From Lachnoclostridium sp. UBA5890 (lineage in GTDB: Bacteria > Bacillota > Clostridia > Lachnospirales > Lachnospiraceae): a stretch of DNA of 33,445 nt. Positions 23,714-31,717 of this stretch are shown here, in pieces (position 1 is the first letter of the stretch; each line of letters begins with the position of its first letter). Location: contig DJEU01000047.1 of NCBI GenBank assembly GCA_002431395.1, positions 1-33,445 on the forward strand. The letters are read 5' to 3'. A model generated the notes under the pieces. It saw nothing but the letters and a program-made list of their open reading frames with translations, searched no databases and was not told where the DNA came from. Both the position numbers and the translations under genes were made by a program.

Positions 23714-25662
23714 GCCAGCGAAAAGAAGGAAGTATAACGGTTTTCCTGACTTTTATATTCCTTGTACTCATCGCACTTGTATGTGGAATGATAGAAATTG
23801 CGAGAGGAAGTGTGTCTGAAAATCAGGCACAGCGTCTCCTCCGCATCGGGACAGAAAGTCTGCAGGCAGAGTATAGCGAGCCGATGTATCGGGAATATCA
23901 TCTTTTCTTTTTGGAAGATGCGGGAAGGTCTTATGAAGATACCATACAATTTTATATAAACAAAAATCTGCAAAAGGACAACCTGGTTTCTGTAACAGAT
24001 ATGTTAGATGGAACTTTGGAAGAAGTTTCTGTTACAGACAAAACTTATGTTACAGAGGATGGTGGTCAGGCGATGCTCAATCAGATTTGCGAATATATGA
24101 AACGGGAAGGGGTATCCCAGATTCTTGAAAATGTGAAAGCACAAAAAGGGGCACTGGATTCGATGCAGGAAGAGTCTGCGGAATTAGAAAAGACGGCAGC
24201 AGAACAAAAAGAAGAAGCAGAAGAGGGACGTAATCTTATCGAATGGATGAAAAATGTGGATGGAGTTTGTGTAGAAGGTGGAAAAACGAGTTCTACTAAA
24301 GTGTTTGCAAAGATGTTTTTTCAGGGAGAAAAGAAAGCGCAGACATTCCATATTACAGATTCCAACATCTGGAAACAGATTAAAGATCAGGTAATATCCA
24401 TCGAGGAAATGCTGAAACAGATATCGGAAAAGGAAGCCAAGCGGAAAGAATATGTAAAAATATTCCGGAAACTGTCTGATGTTTGTGAAAAGACAGCAGA
24501 AGAAGCGGACCAAAATCCGTCTATGTGTGCCTCGGTGTCCGGAGGAACTTCGCTTGCTGCAGAGTTAAGAAAAAACCAATCTGTTATTCGTCAGAGCATT
24601 TCCCTTTTATCCGGAGAATGGGACGACGAAGCGGCGCAGAAATTACAGATAGTATGGAAAAGCTACAAGATGCCATCGGTGTGTTTTGATTATGCGGGAG
24701 TCGGTGAGGAAGGCGGGGGAGAAAATCCATTGGATGTTTTTTCCTCTGCATTATCTGACGGTATCCTTAAAATGGTGATGAAAGATTATGATAAGGTATC
24801 GGATCAAGTAGTCAAAAATCCGGATCACTATCTGTCTCTGTTTCGTGAACAGGAGAAAGCGGCAAAGAAAGATCCTGTGAAAACTTTGACGGAGGATGAG
24901 GAAGTAGATTTCCAGAATAGTATCCGGAAAATGGGGGATTCTGCCGTGACAGAAGCCTGCCTTCTAGCCTATTTGCATAAGTTTTTTTCCAACGGTTTAG
25001 AAAATCTTAAAACCGACAACGTCTTACGGTATGAATGGGAATATCTGATTGCCGGTGGAAAAAGCGATAAGGAGAATCTGTCGGAGATTGTGGAAAAAAT
25101 TGTATTACTGCGAACTGTCGCCAACACATCTTCTTTGTTTGTATCTCCCAAAAGCAGGGAAACGGCACATGCAGCGGCACTTGCGGTAGTTGGTTTTACG
25201 GCGATAGAACCATTGATCCGTTTTATGCAGACACTTTTTACGGTTCTTTGGGGAATGGCAGAGGCCATTGTGGATACGGCTGCTCTCATACAGGGAAAAC
25301 ATGTTCCACTTGTCAAAACAGCGGATCAGTTTTGCATGGATTTTCCGGAATTATTTGGATTTACACATGATCTTGTCATGAAAAAGGTCTCGCAGTACAA
25401 ACAACAAGGAAAGACTTCCTTCGGATATGAAGAGTATCTGTGCTTTTTTCTGCTGGGGTTGGAACGAAGCACAATATGTTTGCGAATGCTGGATCTGATG
25501 GAATGGAAAATACAGAAAAAATACGTTCCTAAATTTCGAGTGGGTCTTTGTACAAGTCAATTTAATGTTAAGGCCAGGTTTTCTTATCCGTGGAAGCTTC
25601 CGTTTCATTTGTCAGCGGGAACAGGATTTGAGACGGAAGCAGAACAATTGGCAGTGTATTAA
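23710..25662 (+). CDS. DUF5702-type Tad-locus pseudopilin-like protein
   Basis: 650 residues. A short basic leader MSQRKEG precedes SITVFLTFIFLVLIALVCGM, which resembles pseudopilin starts but has Phe instead of Glu at +5. The very large extracytoplasmic part contains IEIARGSVSENQAQRLLRIG, a coiled-coil segment (about 145-185, rich in Glu/Ala) and a later region with hydrophobic helices (about 490-535). This build is that of the DUF5702 proteins of clostridial Tad loci, probably filling the place of TadG. It may be retained as a membrane anchor rather than joined to the fibre. AAAGGA precedes the start at 9 bases within the pilin gene. Confidence 0.82.
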   Translation: MSQRKEGSITVFLTFIFLVLIALVCGMIEIARGSVSENQAQRLLRIGTESLQAEYSEPMYREYHLFFLEDAGRSYEDTIQFYINKNLQKDNLVSVTDMLDGTLEEVSVTDKTYVTEDGGQAMLNQICEYMKREGVSQILENVKAQKGALDSMQEESAELEKTAAEQKEEAEEGRNLIEWMKNVDGVCVEGGKTSSTKVFAKMFFQGEKKAQTFHITDSNIWKQIKDQVISIEEMLKQISEKEAKRKEYVKIFRKLSDVCEKTAEEADQNPSMCASVSGGTSLAAELRKNQSVIRQSISLLSGEWDDEAAQKLQIVWKSYKMPSVCFDYAGVGEEGGGENPLDVFSSALSDGILKMVMKDYDKVSDQVVKNPDHYLSLFREQEKAAKKDPVKTLTEDEEVDFQNSIRKMGDSAVTEACLLAYLHKFFSNGLENLKTDNVLRYEWEYLIAGGKSDKENLSEIVEKIVLLRTVANTSSLFVSPKSRETAHAAALAVVGFTAIEPLIRFMQTLFTVLWGMAEAIVDTAALIQGKHVPLVKTADQFCMDFPELFGFTHDLVMKKVSQYKQQGKTSFGYEEYLCFFLLGLERSTICLRMLDLMEWKIQKKYVPKFRVGLCTSQFNVKARFSYPWKLPFHLSAGTGFETEAEQLAVY

Positions 25663-25667
25663 AAGGA

Positions 25668-25772
25668 TCGAGGCGAGAAAGGGTATTCTATTAAAAAATA
25701 CAACATATCTACACATACCTAACCAAAAGGGAAATTGCCTACCATACAATAGAGTACCCTTTCTCGCCTCGA
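25668..25772 (+). repeat. Long 25-bp hairpin inside the Tad operon
   Basis: The arms 25668-25692 and 25748-25772 are complementary over 25 positions with only one G:U pair; they start TCGAGGCGAGAAAGGG and end CCCTTTCTCGCCTCGA. The loop is 55 bases, AT-rich and C-containing, with no gene. The element fills nearly the whole 135-base gap between the DUF5702 gene and the TadE gene. No T-run follows, so it is not an ordinary terminator. Candidates are an RNase III processing site, an mRNA stabiliser or a miniature mobile element. Confidence 0.92.
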
Positions 25773-25797
25773 GCTCCCGAATGAAAGGAGTCAGCAG

Positions 25798-26577
25798 ATG
25801 AAAATAGAAAAAGGAAAAATACGCTTTTGCGGTTCGATTACAGTGGAAGCATCGCTTGTGGTACCTATATTTGTTTTAATAGTTACCGGTATTTTGTATC
25901 TGAATCAATTGTTATATTGCGAAGAACAGGTGCAGTGTGCCCTGGAGCAGGCGGCAAAAGAGGCTTCTCTGGAGTATACTTTGGTACACAAAAAACTGGC
26001 GGTGAATCCGGCTTTTATGAGTGCCAAGGTAAATGCAGCTGTCTCGGGAAAAGAAAATGAAAACCGGTCTGTTGTATGTGTGGTGCGGTCTAAGATTGAC
26101 AGCGAAACAGATCAGATGGAGTTTCAGACGGATTACACGGTGACTTCGCCCATTCCACTTTTTGGAAAAAATATTTTTCTATTCAGCGAACGATATTACG
26201 GAAAAGCATTTACCGGTGTTCTGACGCGGATGAGCCAGAGTGAACAGGGCGAGGATGAAATGGTTTATGTTACGAAGACGGGATCGGTCTACCATAGATC
26301 CATTGCGTGCAATCACCTGAAACTCAGTTTAAGAATAGTTTCTATAAAAGAACTAGAAGAGAAACGAAGCCTCGATGGAAGAATTTATTATCCGTGTGAA
26401 AAATGCTGTGGGGGAAAAGATCTTTCTGCCAAACAAAATGTCATTATCTGCAATTATGGAAACCGTTATCATGTGGAGAAAAATTGTCAGAAAATAAGCC
26501 GGAGTATACGGGAAATTCCGATTTCTCAAGTGGACGGAAGGACACCATGTAAAACATGTGCAAATGGAAAGGAGTAA
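25798..26577 (+). CDS. TadE-like pseudopilin with two C-terminal Cys/His modules
   Basis: 259 residues. Leader MKIEKGKIRFCG, then the processing site G12/S13 and SITVEASLVVPIFVLIVTG with Glu at +5, the class of TadE minor pilins. A beta-rich middle follows. Residues about 155-259 hold two related modules: VYVTKTGSVYHRSIACNHL ... YYPCEKC and ICNYGNRYHVEKNCQKI ... TPCKTC. The pattern YHxxxC...PCxxC also occurs in Ada-like metal-binding modules and in some secreted nucleases. I infer a structural metal site or surface-exposed tip module. The ribosome site AAAGGAG is strong, right behind the long hairpin. Confidence 0.85.
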   Translation: MKIEKGKIRFCGSITVEASLVVPIFVLIVTGILYLNQLLYCEEQVQCALEQAAKEASLEYTLVHKKLAVNPAFMSAKVNAAVSGKENENRSVVCVVRSKIDSETDQMEFQTDYTVTSPIPLFGKNIFLFSERYYGKAFTGVLTRMSQSEQGEDEMVYVTKTGSVYHRSIACNHLKLSLRIVSIKELEEKRSLDGRIYYPCEKCCGGKDLSAKQNVIICNYGNRYHVEKNCQKISRSIREIPISQVDGRTPCKTCANGKE

Positions 26578-26584
26578 GAAGAAA

Positions 26585-27022
26585 ATGATAATAATAGAAA
26601 TAATACTGTTACTATGGTTACTGGCAATGTCGATTATCGATATCCGAAAAGGATCGTTTTCGGGAAAATATTTATTTTTTGCCTTGGTTTTTTTTAGTAT
26701 CGCAATGGGAATTTTGTGTTTTTTAAATCTGAAAGACTGGAAATCCGTAGTAAGTGGCGGGGCTGCGGGATCTGTATTTTTAATCGCCAGTATGGTAACA
26801 CAAGGTGCAGTCGGTTTGGGAGATGGTTATATTTTAACAATCTGTGGAATTGTAATGGGGTTATATCAAGTTATGGTGTTGATTATTTTTGCCCTTTGCC
26901 TTGCCTCTGCTTTTGGAATTTTATTATGGATTCGTAAAAAAGCAGGCAGACATACAAAAATACCATTTGCACCATTTATATGTGCCGGTTATGGGGTGAT
27001 TTTTATATGCAGCATATTATGA
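26585..27022 (+). CDS. Second prepilin peptidase (A24 family)
   Basis: 145 residues from ATG at 26585, ten bases after AAGGAG; the open frame extends back to 26558, inside the previous gene, without a site. Catalytic aspartates are Asp19 in MSIIDIRKG and Asp80 in GLGDGYIL. It is a minimal CpaA-type membrane protease with about five spans. Having two A24 enzymes in one Tad operon suggests split duty, for example one for Flp and one for the TadE-type proteins. It lies between two TadE-like genes and overlaps the second. Confidence 0.87.
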   Translation: MIIIEIILLLWLLAMSIIDIRKGSFSGKYLFFALVFFSIAMGILCFLNLKDWKSVVSGGAAGSVFLIASMVTQGAVGLGDGYILTICGIVMGLYQVMVLIIFALCLASAFGILLWIRKKAGRHTKIPFAPFICAGYGVIFICSIL

Positions 27023-27399
27023 GACGAAAAGAAGGATCGTTTACAGTGGAAGCGACATTTATTGTGACGATTATACTTTGGATCATTTTTGCATTTTGCT
27101 ATCTTTCCTTATTTTCGCACGATCAGGCGGTTTTATATTCGAGTGGGCAGAGGTGCCTGCGGGAAAACTACAGTGAGCAAAAATGTAAGGAAGTTATGCA
27201 AAGGCAACTGTTTATTTTAAGGATTGATGACGTTGACTGCAGCACGAATGTATTAAACAAAAAATTGAAAGTTAAGGCAAAACTTGTTATGACGGCGCCG
27301 TTTTTAAATTCACAAAAGGAATACTGTGATGAAATGCAGATAGAAAACTGGACATGCAGTAAACGGCTGTGGGACACAGAATGGATAAAAAAGGAGTGA
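27007..27399 (+). CDS. Second TadE-like pseudopilin
   Basis: 130 residues from ATG at 27007 (GGGGTG eight bases upstream); an ATG at 27019 forming ATGA with the previous stop is an alternative. Leader MQHIMRRKEG, processing site G10/S11, then SFTVEATFIVTIILWIIFAF with Glu at +5. A short extracytoplasmic domain with five or six Cys follows (RCLREN, KCKEV, VDCST, EYCDE, WTCSKR), perhaps forming disulfides. It overlaps the peptidase gene by 16 bases and lies 7 bases before the FHA gene. Confidence 0.85.
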   Translation: MQHIMRRKEGSFTVEATFIVTIILWIIFAFCYLSLFSHDQAVLYSSGQRCLRENYSEQKCKEVMQRQLFILRIDDVDCSTNVLNKKLKVKAKLVMTAPFLNSQKEYCDEMQIENWTCSKRLWDTEWIKKE

Positions 27400-27406
27400 G
27401 GACAGC

Positions 27407-28630
27407 ATGCAAATGGAGATAATATCCGATCTGCGGGAACGAAAATTACGGATTCGCTCGGAAGAACGAAAGGGAGGATATGGCACAGAACTTTTAAACA
27501 ATACTGTGGTGGAAGGGATTGTCGGACCGGCCGAATTGAGTGTGGATGGTGAAGTGCAGTATACTTTTTCTTTTGGAGAAAAAGAAACGTTGACAGAGTA
27601 TTTAAAAAAAGAAAAGCTGGATGAAAAAAAACTCTTACGGTTATATCGGCAGTTCTTAGAAAAAATGCAGCTGGCGGAGGAATATTTCCTTGTTCCGGAA
27701 AATCTGATTTTATGTTCAGATACTATTTTTTTAACTTCCGAAAGAGAATTGTATGTTGCTTATATGGATGGGTATTCGGCAGATGTGGCAGATGAATTGG
27801 CAAAGATTACGGAAGAAATTATGAAAGTAATGGATCATGGCTGCCGTTCATTGACATTTCTTGTTTATGGAATACATAAAATATGCCGGGAAGAGCATTT
27901 TACATTAAATAAATTGGAACAATATCTGGCACAATATCATTACGAAGAAGAATCACAGGAATTCGTCCCTTGTTCACCGGCAGATGATAAGACGGAAAAG
28001 ACGGAAAAGCCAATAAAAGAAACTGGCGAAAAAAGGGAATGGCTTATTGGTGGAGTGGTAATTTTAGGAATTGCCTGGTATATGGGATGGCTAAATGAGG
28101 TTTTTGCCATTCATGTGTGGCAGGACTGGTGTAAAGCGGGTGTGCTTTTTTTCGTAATTATCGCACTTTGGCGAATTAGCAAGAGAACGGGAAAGAAGAA
28201 ACAAGTGATGCAATATGAAAAAAATACGGATGCAATGATACTCTGTTTGAAACCGATAGATGCGCAGGACAAATCTATGAAAATTGACCACAGTCCCTAT
28301 TATATCGGAAATGATGAAATGCATGTGGATGGCGTTATTTTGCAAAAGGATGTCAGTGAGGTTCACGCCAAGATTATAATAGAAGAAAAGGCAGTTTTTC
28401 TTATTGATCAGGAAAGTGAAAAGGGTACGTTTGTAAATGAACAAAGGCTTGTGCCATGGGAATGCCACCGGCTGGCAGACGGTGACATTGTGGATATCTC
28501 TTCTCACCGTTATCAAGCCGTTATGATGGGTGATACGTCATATGCGAAAGATAAGAAGACTGGAAAAATGCATTATCGGCGAGCGAAATGTTTTCTGTCT
28601 GAGCGGTTAAGCGGTGCTGCAGCGAAATGA
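27407..28630 (+). CDS. FHA-domain membrane protein of the Tad operon (DUF6382-type start)
   Basis: 407 residues. An N-terminal globular domain (about 1-185) looks like the kinase-derived DUF6382 module found ahead of FHA domains in clostridia. Two membrane spans (about 205-228 and 238-256) lead to an FHA domain (about 285-375) with YYIGNDEMHVDG, the Ser/His pair in VSEVHAKI, and GTFVNEQRL. FHA domains bind phosphothreonine, so assembly may answer to a Ser/Thr kinase elsewhere. Last gene of the Tad operon. The final 36 codons (110 bases) overlap the convergent ASKHA gene and lie beyond the FHA fold. The ribosome site is GAGGACAGC. Confidence 0.87.
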   Translation: MQMEIISDLRERKLRIRSEERKGGYGTELLNNTVVEGIVGPAELSVDGEVQYTFSFGEKETLTEYLKKEKLDEKKLLRLYRQFLEKMQLAEEYFLVPENLILCSDTIFLTSERELYVAYMDGYSADVADELAKITEEIMKVMDHGCRSLTFLVYGIHKICREEHFTLNKLEQYLAQYHYEEESQEFVPCSPADDKTEKTEKPIKETGEKREWLIGGVVILGIAWYMGWLNEVFAIHVWQDWCKAGVLFFVIIALWRISKRTGKKKQVMQYEKNTDAMILCLKPIDAQDKSMKIDHSPYYIGNDEMHVDGVILQKDVSEVHAKIIIEEKAVFLIDQESEKGTFVNEQRLVPWECHRLADGDIVDISSHRYQAVMMGDTSYAKDKKTGKMHYRRAKCFLSERLSGAAAK

Positions 28631-29942
28631 GATCTTCTTCCGCAGCAGAAGATAATTTGGCAAGACCATTGAGACAACTGTTTCCCACACAATGAATGCG
28701 TTCTGTGCGAATATTACAGAACATGCCAAGAGCCGAGGCCTTTTCCAAAGGAATATGGTAGCCAAGTCCACCTGCTAAATATAAGGAATCCACATTTTCC
28801 GGAAGTATACCAGCCTCTTGGCAAAGCGTATCAATTCCTGCGGCGATAGCGGCGACCGCTAACTGCATCTGGCGGACATCGTTTGAGGTAAAGATAATGT
28901 CAGAAGAAGACGCCTTTGCAAGGAGAATGCCATTTTCCGGGAATTTTGAAGTTAATGTTCCATCTGCATTCATGTATTGCTGTGAAAGAAGTTCTGCAAG
29001 AACACTGATTGCTCCGCTTCCACAGATGCCACATGGTAGTTTGTTTGCAATCGTTTGAATGCGCGGCATCACGCCACGAAGAGAAACATTGGAAATTGCG
29101 CCGGGAATCGCAGGACAGCCATAGGACAGGCCGCCTCCTTCCAAAGCAGGACCGGCAGCAGTGCTTGCGGTGTAAAGGTGATTCTTGTGACAGAGAACCA
29201 GTTCTCCATTGGTTCCAAGGTCCGCTAAAATGCATGTATCATTGCGGGTATCAAAGGACAAAGAAAGAAGTCCGGCAGTGATATCGCCTCCGATAAATGC
29301 GGAAAGCCAAGGGAGAACATGCACGGAAACACCCTTGTGAGTAAAGGAAAAATTGTCCGGAATTTCCGGAGTAAAGGGATGTCCTGTCATTCCTTGTAAA
29401 GAAAGGTTTAGCAATAAGTGTATCATGGTTGTGTTTCCACCGATCAGACATTGTTTAATAGAAATGTCAGGATACCGTTTTAAAAAGGAAGCAGCATGAC
29501 TGGTAAGGCAGGCTGTCAGCTCTTTGTGAAGTGTGTGCTCCGAAGGATGAGTTACGTCATACTGAATCCGGCTGATAACGTCTGCTCCGTATGCAATCTG
29601 AGGATTGGCAAAAACTTCAGAAAAGAAAGTGCTTTTTTTCGCAGAATGGTAGTAAACCATGGCAATGGTGGTAGTGCCGATATCAATCAACAAACTGTCC
29701 GGCTGAATCGACAGATCCGGTGTCTGCATCAGACTTAATCCCGTTATTTGCGCCGAACTGGCGGTGTCAGGAAGACGGACGGTCAGCGGCTCTTTGGGAA
29801 CCATTCCACAGGGAAAATCATATTGGACCCCGCCACAGATATTTGCCCCATGACAATTGCAGGGCAGAGAAAAGCCCTGCTGTTCTAAAAGATCCAGCAC
29901 GGTTAAGGTATTGTTTGAATCGGCTTGAATATGAATTTCCAT
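28521..29942 (-). CDS. ASKHA-domain protein with ferredoxin-like start (RACo-like)
   Basis: 473 residues. The N-terminus is a shortened ferredoxin-type domain with Cys28, Cys30, Cys36 and Cys45 (LPCNCHGANICGG ... FPCG); the usual C-x5-C-x2-C array has Val39 at its third place. The ASKHA (actin/Hsp70-type) ATPase follows: LLIDIGTTTIAMVYY, IGGNTTMIHLLL, LADLGTNGELVL, GPALEGGGLSYG and LYLAGGLGYHIP. Such proteins reductively activate corrinoid or related cofactors of methyltransferases; the client is not in this window. AAAGGAA precedes the ATG. It has its own promoter, overlapped by that of the divergent rhomboid gene. Confidence 0.88.
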   Translation of the reverse strand: MEIHIQADSNNTLTVLDLLEQQGFSLPCNCHGANICGGVQYDFPCGMVPKEPLTVRLPDTASSAQITGLSLMQTPDLSIQPDSLLIDIGTTTIAMVYYHSAKKSTFFSEVFANPQIAYGADVISRIQYDVTHPSEHTLHKELTACLTSHAASFLKRYPDISIKQCLIGGNTTMIHLLLNLSLQGMTGHPFTPEIPDNFSFTHKGVSVHVLPWLSAFIGGDITAGLLSLSFDTRNDTCILADLGTNGELVLCHKNHLYTASTAAGPALEGGGLSYGCPAIPGAISNVSLRGVMPRIQTIANKLPCGICGSGAISVLAELLSQQYMNADGTLTSKFPENGILLAKASSSDIIFTSNDVRQMQLAVAAIAAGIDTLCQEAGILPENVDSLYLAGGLGYHIPLEKASALGMFCNIRTERIHCVGNSCLNGLAKLSSAAEEDLISLQHRLTAQTENISLADNAFFQSSYLSHMTYHPS

Positions 29943-29968
29943 CGTGGCACATTCCTTTCATTGGCTCT

Positions 29969-29997
29969 TTGACACACTCGGTGTATTATGCTATTAT
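29969..29997 (+). promoter_or_regulatory. Promoter of the rhomboid gene
   Basis: A consensus TTGACA (29969-29974) and TATTAT (29992-29997) are exactly 17 bases apart. Transcription would start near 30004, inside the spacer of the minus-strand promoter. The two promoters therefore cannot be occupied at once. Confidence 0.82.
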
Positions 29998-30024
29998 AGT
30001 ACCATAAAATACTGGCAGGGTCAA
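29996..30024 (-). promoter_or_regulatory. Promoter of the ASKHA gene
   Basis: On the minus strand TTGACC (30024-30019) and TACTAT (30001-29996) are 17 bases apart. Transcription would start near 29989, about 47 bases before the ATG at 29942. Its -10 shares two bases with the -10 of the opposite promoter. Confidence 0.75.
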
Positions 30025-30057
30025 AATTAGTTTACAGTATGCAGAATGGAGTGCTTT

Positions 30058-30693
30058 ATGGACTGGGAAGAAACCGAAACAATAGAACAGCATCCACTAC
30101 CGGTAATTACGGTCATACTTGTATTGATCAACGTAGGAGCTTACTTATATACGGAGTGGAAGGGCTCTTCGGTGGATGCGGAGTTTATGATCGATATGGG
30201 GGCGATGTATGAACCGGCTTTTGTGGAAGGGCATGAGTATTACCGTATTATTACACATTTTTTCCTGCATTTTGGACTGGAGCATTTGGTAAATAATATG
30301 ATTGCACTTTTGGTGCTAGGATATACATTGGAACAGGATATAGGAAGAATACGGTATTTGATTCTGTATATGTTATCGGGAATCCTCGCGGGATTTGTTT
30401 CCGTATATGTGAATTGGAGTCTTGGTGAGAATGTTGTCTCGTGCGGAGCATCCGGTGCAATTTATGGCTTGATGGGAGCAATGCTTATGGTATTATTGAA
30501 AAATCGTAAGCAGATTGTTCGAGGAGACATCATTCGCTTTGGCATCTATTTGGTGTTGAGCCTATATTCCGGAATGCAGGATAGCGGAATCGACAATACG
30601 GCGCATCTTAGTGGAGCTGTGATTGGATTTATACTATGTGGTGTATTGTATCGAAAAAAGAACAAAACAGATATTAGAATTGGAGGCTACTGA
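30058..30693 (+). CDS. Rhomboid-family intramembrane serine protease
   Basis: 211 residues from ATG at 30058, chosen because GGAG stands six bases upstream; an in-frame ATG at 30046 has none. About six spans. Loop 1 follows an N-terminal span; the HFFLHFGLEHLVNNMIALLV segment is the family's conserved H-x-x-x-N helix; the nucleophile is the Ser of SCGASGAIYGLMGA; the base is the His of NTAHLSGAVIGF. All are intact, so it should cut membrane-anchored proteins. It overlaps the next gene as TGATG, so the two products may act together. Confidence 0.95.
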   Translation: MDWEETETIEQHPLPVITVILVLINVGAYLYTEWKGSSVDAEFMIDMGAMYEPAFVEGHEYYRIITHFFLHFGLEHLVNNMIALLVLGYTLEQDIGRIRYLILYMLSGILAGFVSVYVNWSLGENVVSCGASGAIYGLMGAMLMVLLKNRKQIVRGDIIRFGIYLVLSLYSGMQDSGIDNTAHLSGAVIGFILCGVLYRKKNKTDIRIGGY

Positions 30694-31685
30694 TGCAGGT
30701 AAATATTTATTATGGTGGAAGAGGGTTGATTGATGACCCTACGTTATATACAATCGAAAAGATTGCACAGGTTTTGGATGAATTACGTGTAACGGTGGAA
30801 CGATATAATTTGTATGAGGACAAAAGTGGAATATCTGTTTTACCGAAAACATTGAAGGATGCCGATGGTGTGATATTGGCGGCTTCTGTGGAGTGGTACG
30901 GAATTGGTGGATATCTCCAGCAGTTTCTGGATGCCTGCTGGCTGTACGGAGACAAAGAGAAAATTCAGCATATTTATATGCTCCCGGTTGTCATGGCTAC
31001 GACGTATGGAGAAAGAGAGGCGCAGGCGAGTTTGATACGTGCCTGGGAAATGCTGGGAGGACTTCCTTGTGAGGGGATTTGTGCGTATGTTGATAACCAT
31101 GTGGAATTTGAGACAAATTCTGATTATGGTTTGATGATTGAAAAATGTGCGGAAAACTTTTATCGTGCTATTTCAAAACGAACGGTGGCATTTCCAAATA
31201 GCAGTTCGCAGGTGAAGAAAACAGTTCTGCGAAGTAACAGAATGGCACTCACTCCACAGGAAAGTGAGCAATTATCGGCCTATGTATCGGATGATAATTA
31301 TGTGAAAAAGCAGAAAGAAGATATTGAGGAACTGGCAAATTTATTTAAGGACATGCTGGGCGATGAAGAAGAAACAGAGACAGATAAATACATCGCTAAG
31401 TTACAGGAACATTTTGTGCCGAAAGAGGGAATGGATGCTTCGTTCCGATTGGATTTGACGGATGTTGGAAAGAGCTTGATTGTAGATGTCAAAGGGGCAA
31501 AACTGGATTGCTATTATGGAACGATGGAAAAACCGGATGTGATCGCAAAAGTTACGACATCGGTGCTTGAACAAATCTTAAATGGAGAAAAACCATTCCA
31601 AAATGCATTTATGTCTGGAGATCTGTCGGCACAGGGAAATTTTAAGGCACTTCGTAATTTTGATGCTGTTTTCCGCTTTTCGTAA
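30693..31685 (+). CDS. Flavodoxin-like reductase fused to an SCP2 sterol-carrier domain
   Basis: 330 residues in two parts. Residues 1-165 have a flavodoxin/NADPH-dependent FMN reductase fold in pattern: VNIYYGGRGLIDDPT, the stretch DGVILAASVEWYGIGGYLQQ for the flavin loop, and MLPVVMATTYGEREAQ. Residues about 220-330 are an SCP2-like lipid-binding domain (FRLDLTDVGKSLIVDVKGAK, DVIAKVTTSVLEQILNGEKP, AFMSGDLSAQGNFKAL). The fusion suggests a redox enzyme handling a hydrophobic substrate held in the SCP2 pocket; which one is unknown. It starts by TGATG overlap with the rhomboid gene, with GGAGG upstream. Confidence 0.88.
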   Translation: MQVNIYYGGRGLIDDPTLYTIEKIAQVLDELRVTVERYNLYEDKSGISVLPKTLKDADGVILAASVEWYGIGGYLQQFLDACWLYGDKEKIQHIYMLPVVMATTYGEREAQASLIRAWEMLGGLPCEGICAYVDNHVEFETNSDYGLMIEKCAENFYRAISKRTVAFPNSSSQVKKTVLRSNRMALTPQESEQLSAYVSDDNYVKKQKEDIEELANLFKDMLGDEEETETDKYIAKLQEHFVPKEGMDASFRLDLTDVGKSLIVDVKGAKLDCYYGTMEKPDVIAKVTTSVLEQILNGEKPFQNAFMSGDLSAQGNFKALRNFDAVFRFS

Positions 31686-31717
31686 AAAGGAAAGCAAGGA
31701 AATAACAATACAAAGAG

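Noticed and set aside
25668..25772. Long hairpin as a retron msd/msr or CRISPR-like element
   Set aside because: No reverse transcriptase gene and no repeated spacer units are present in the window.
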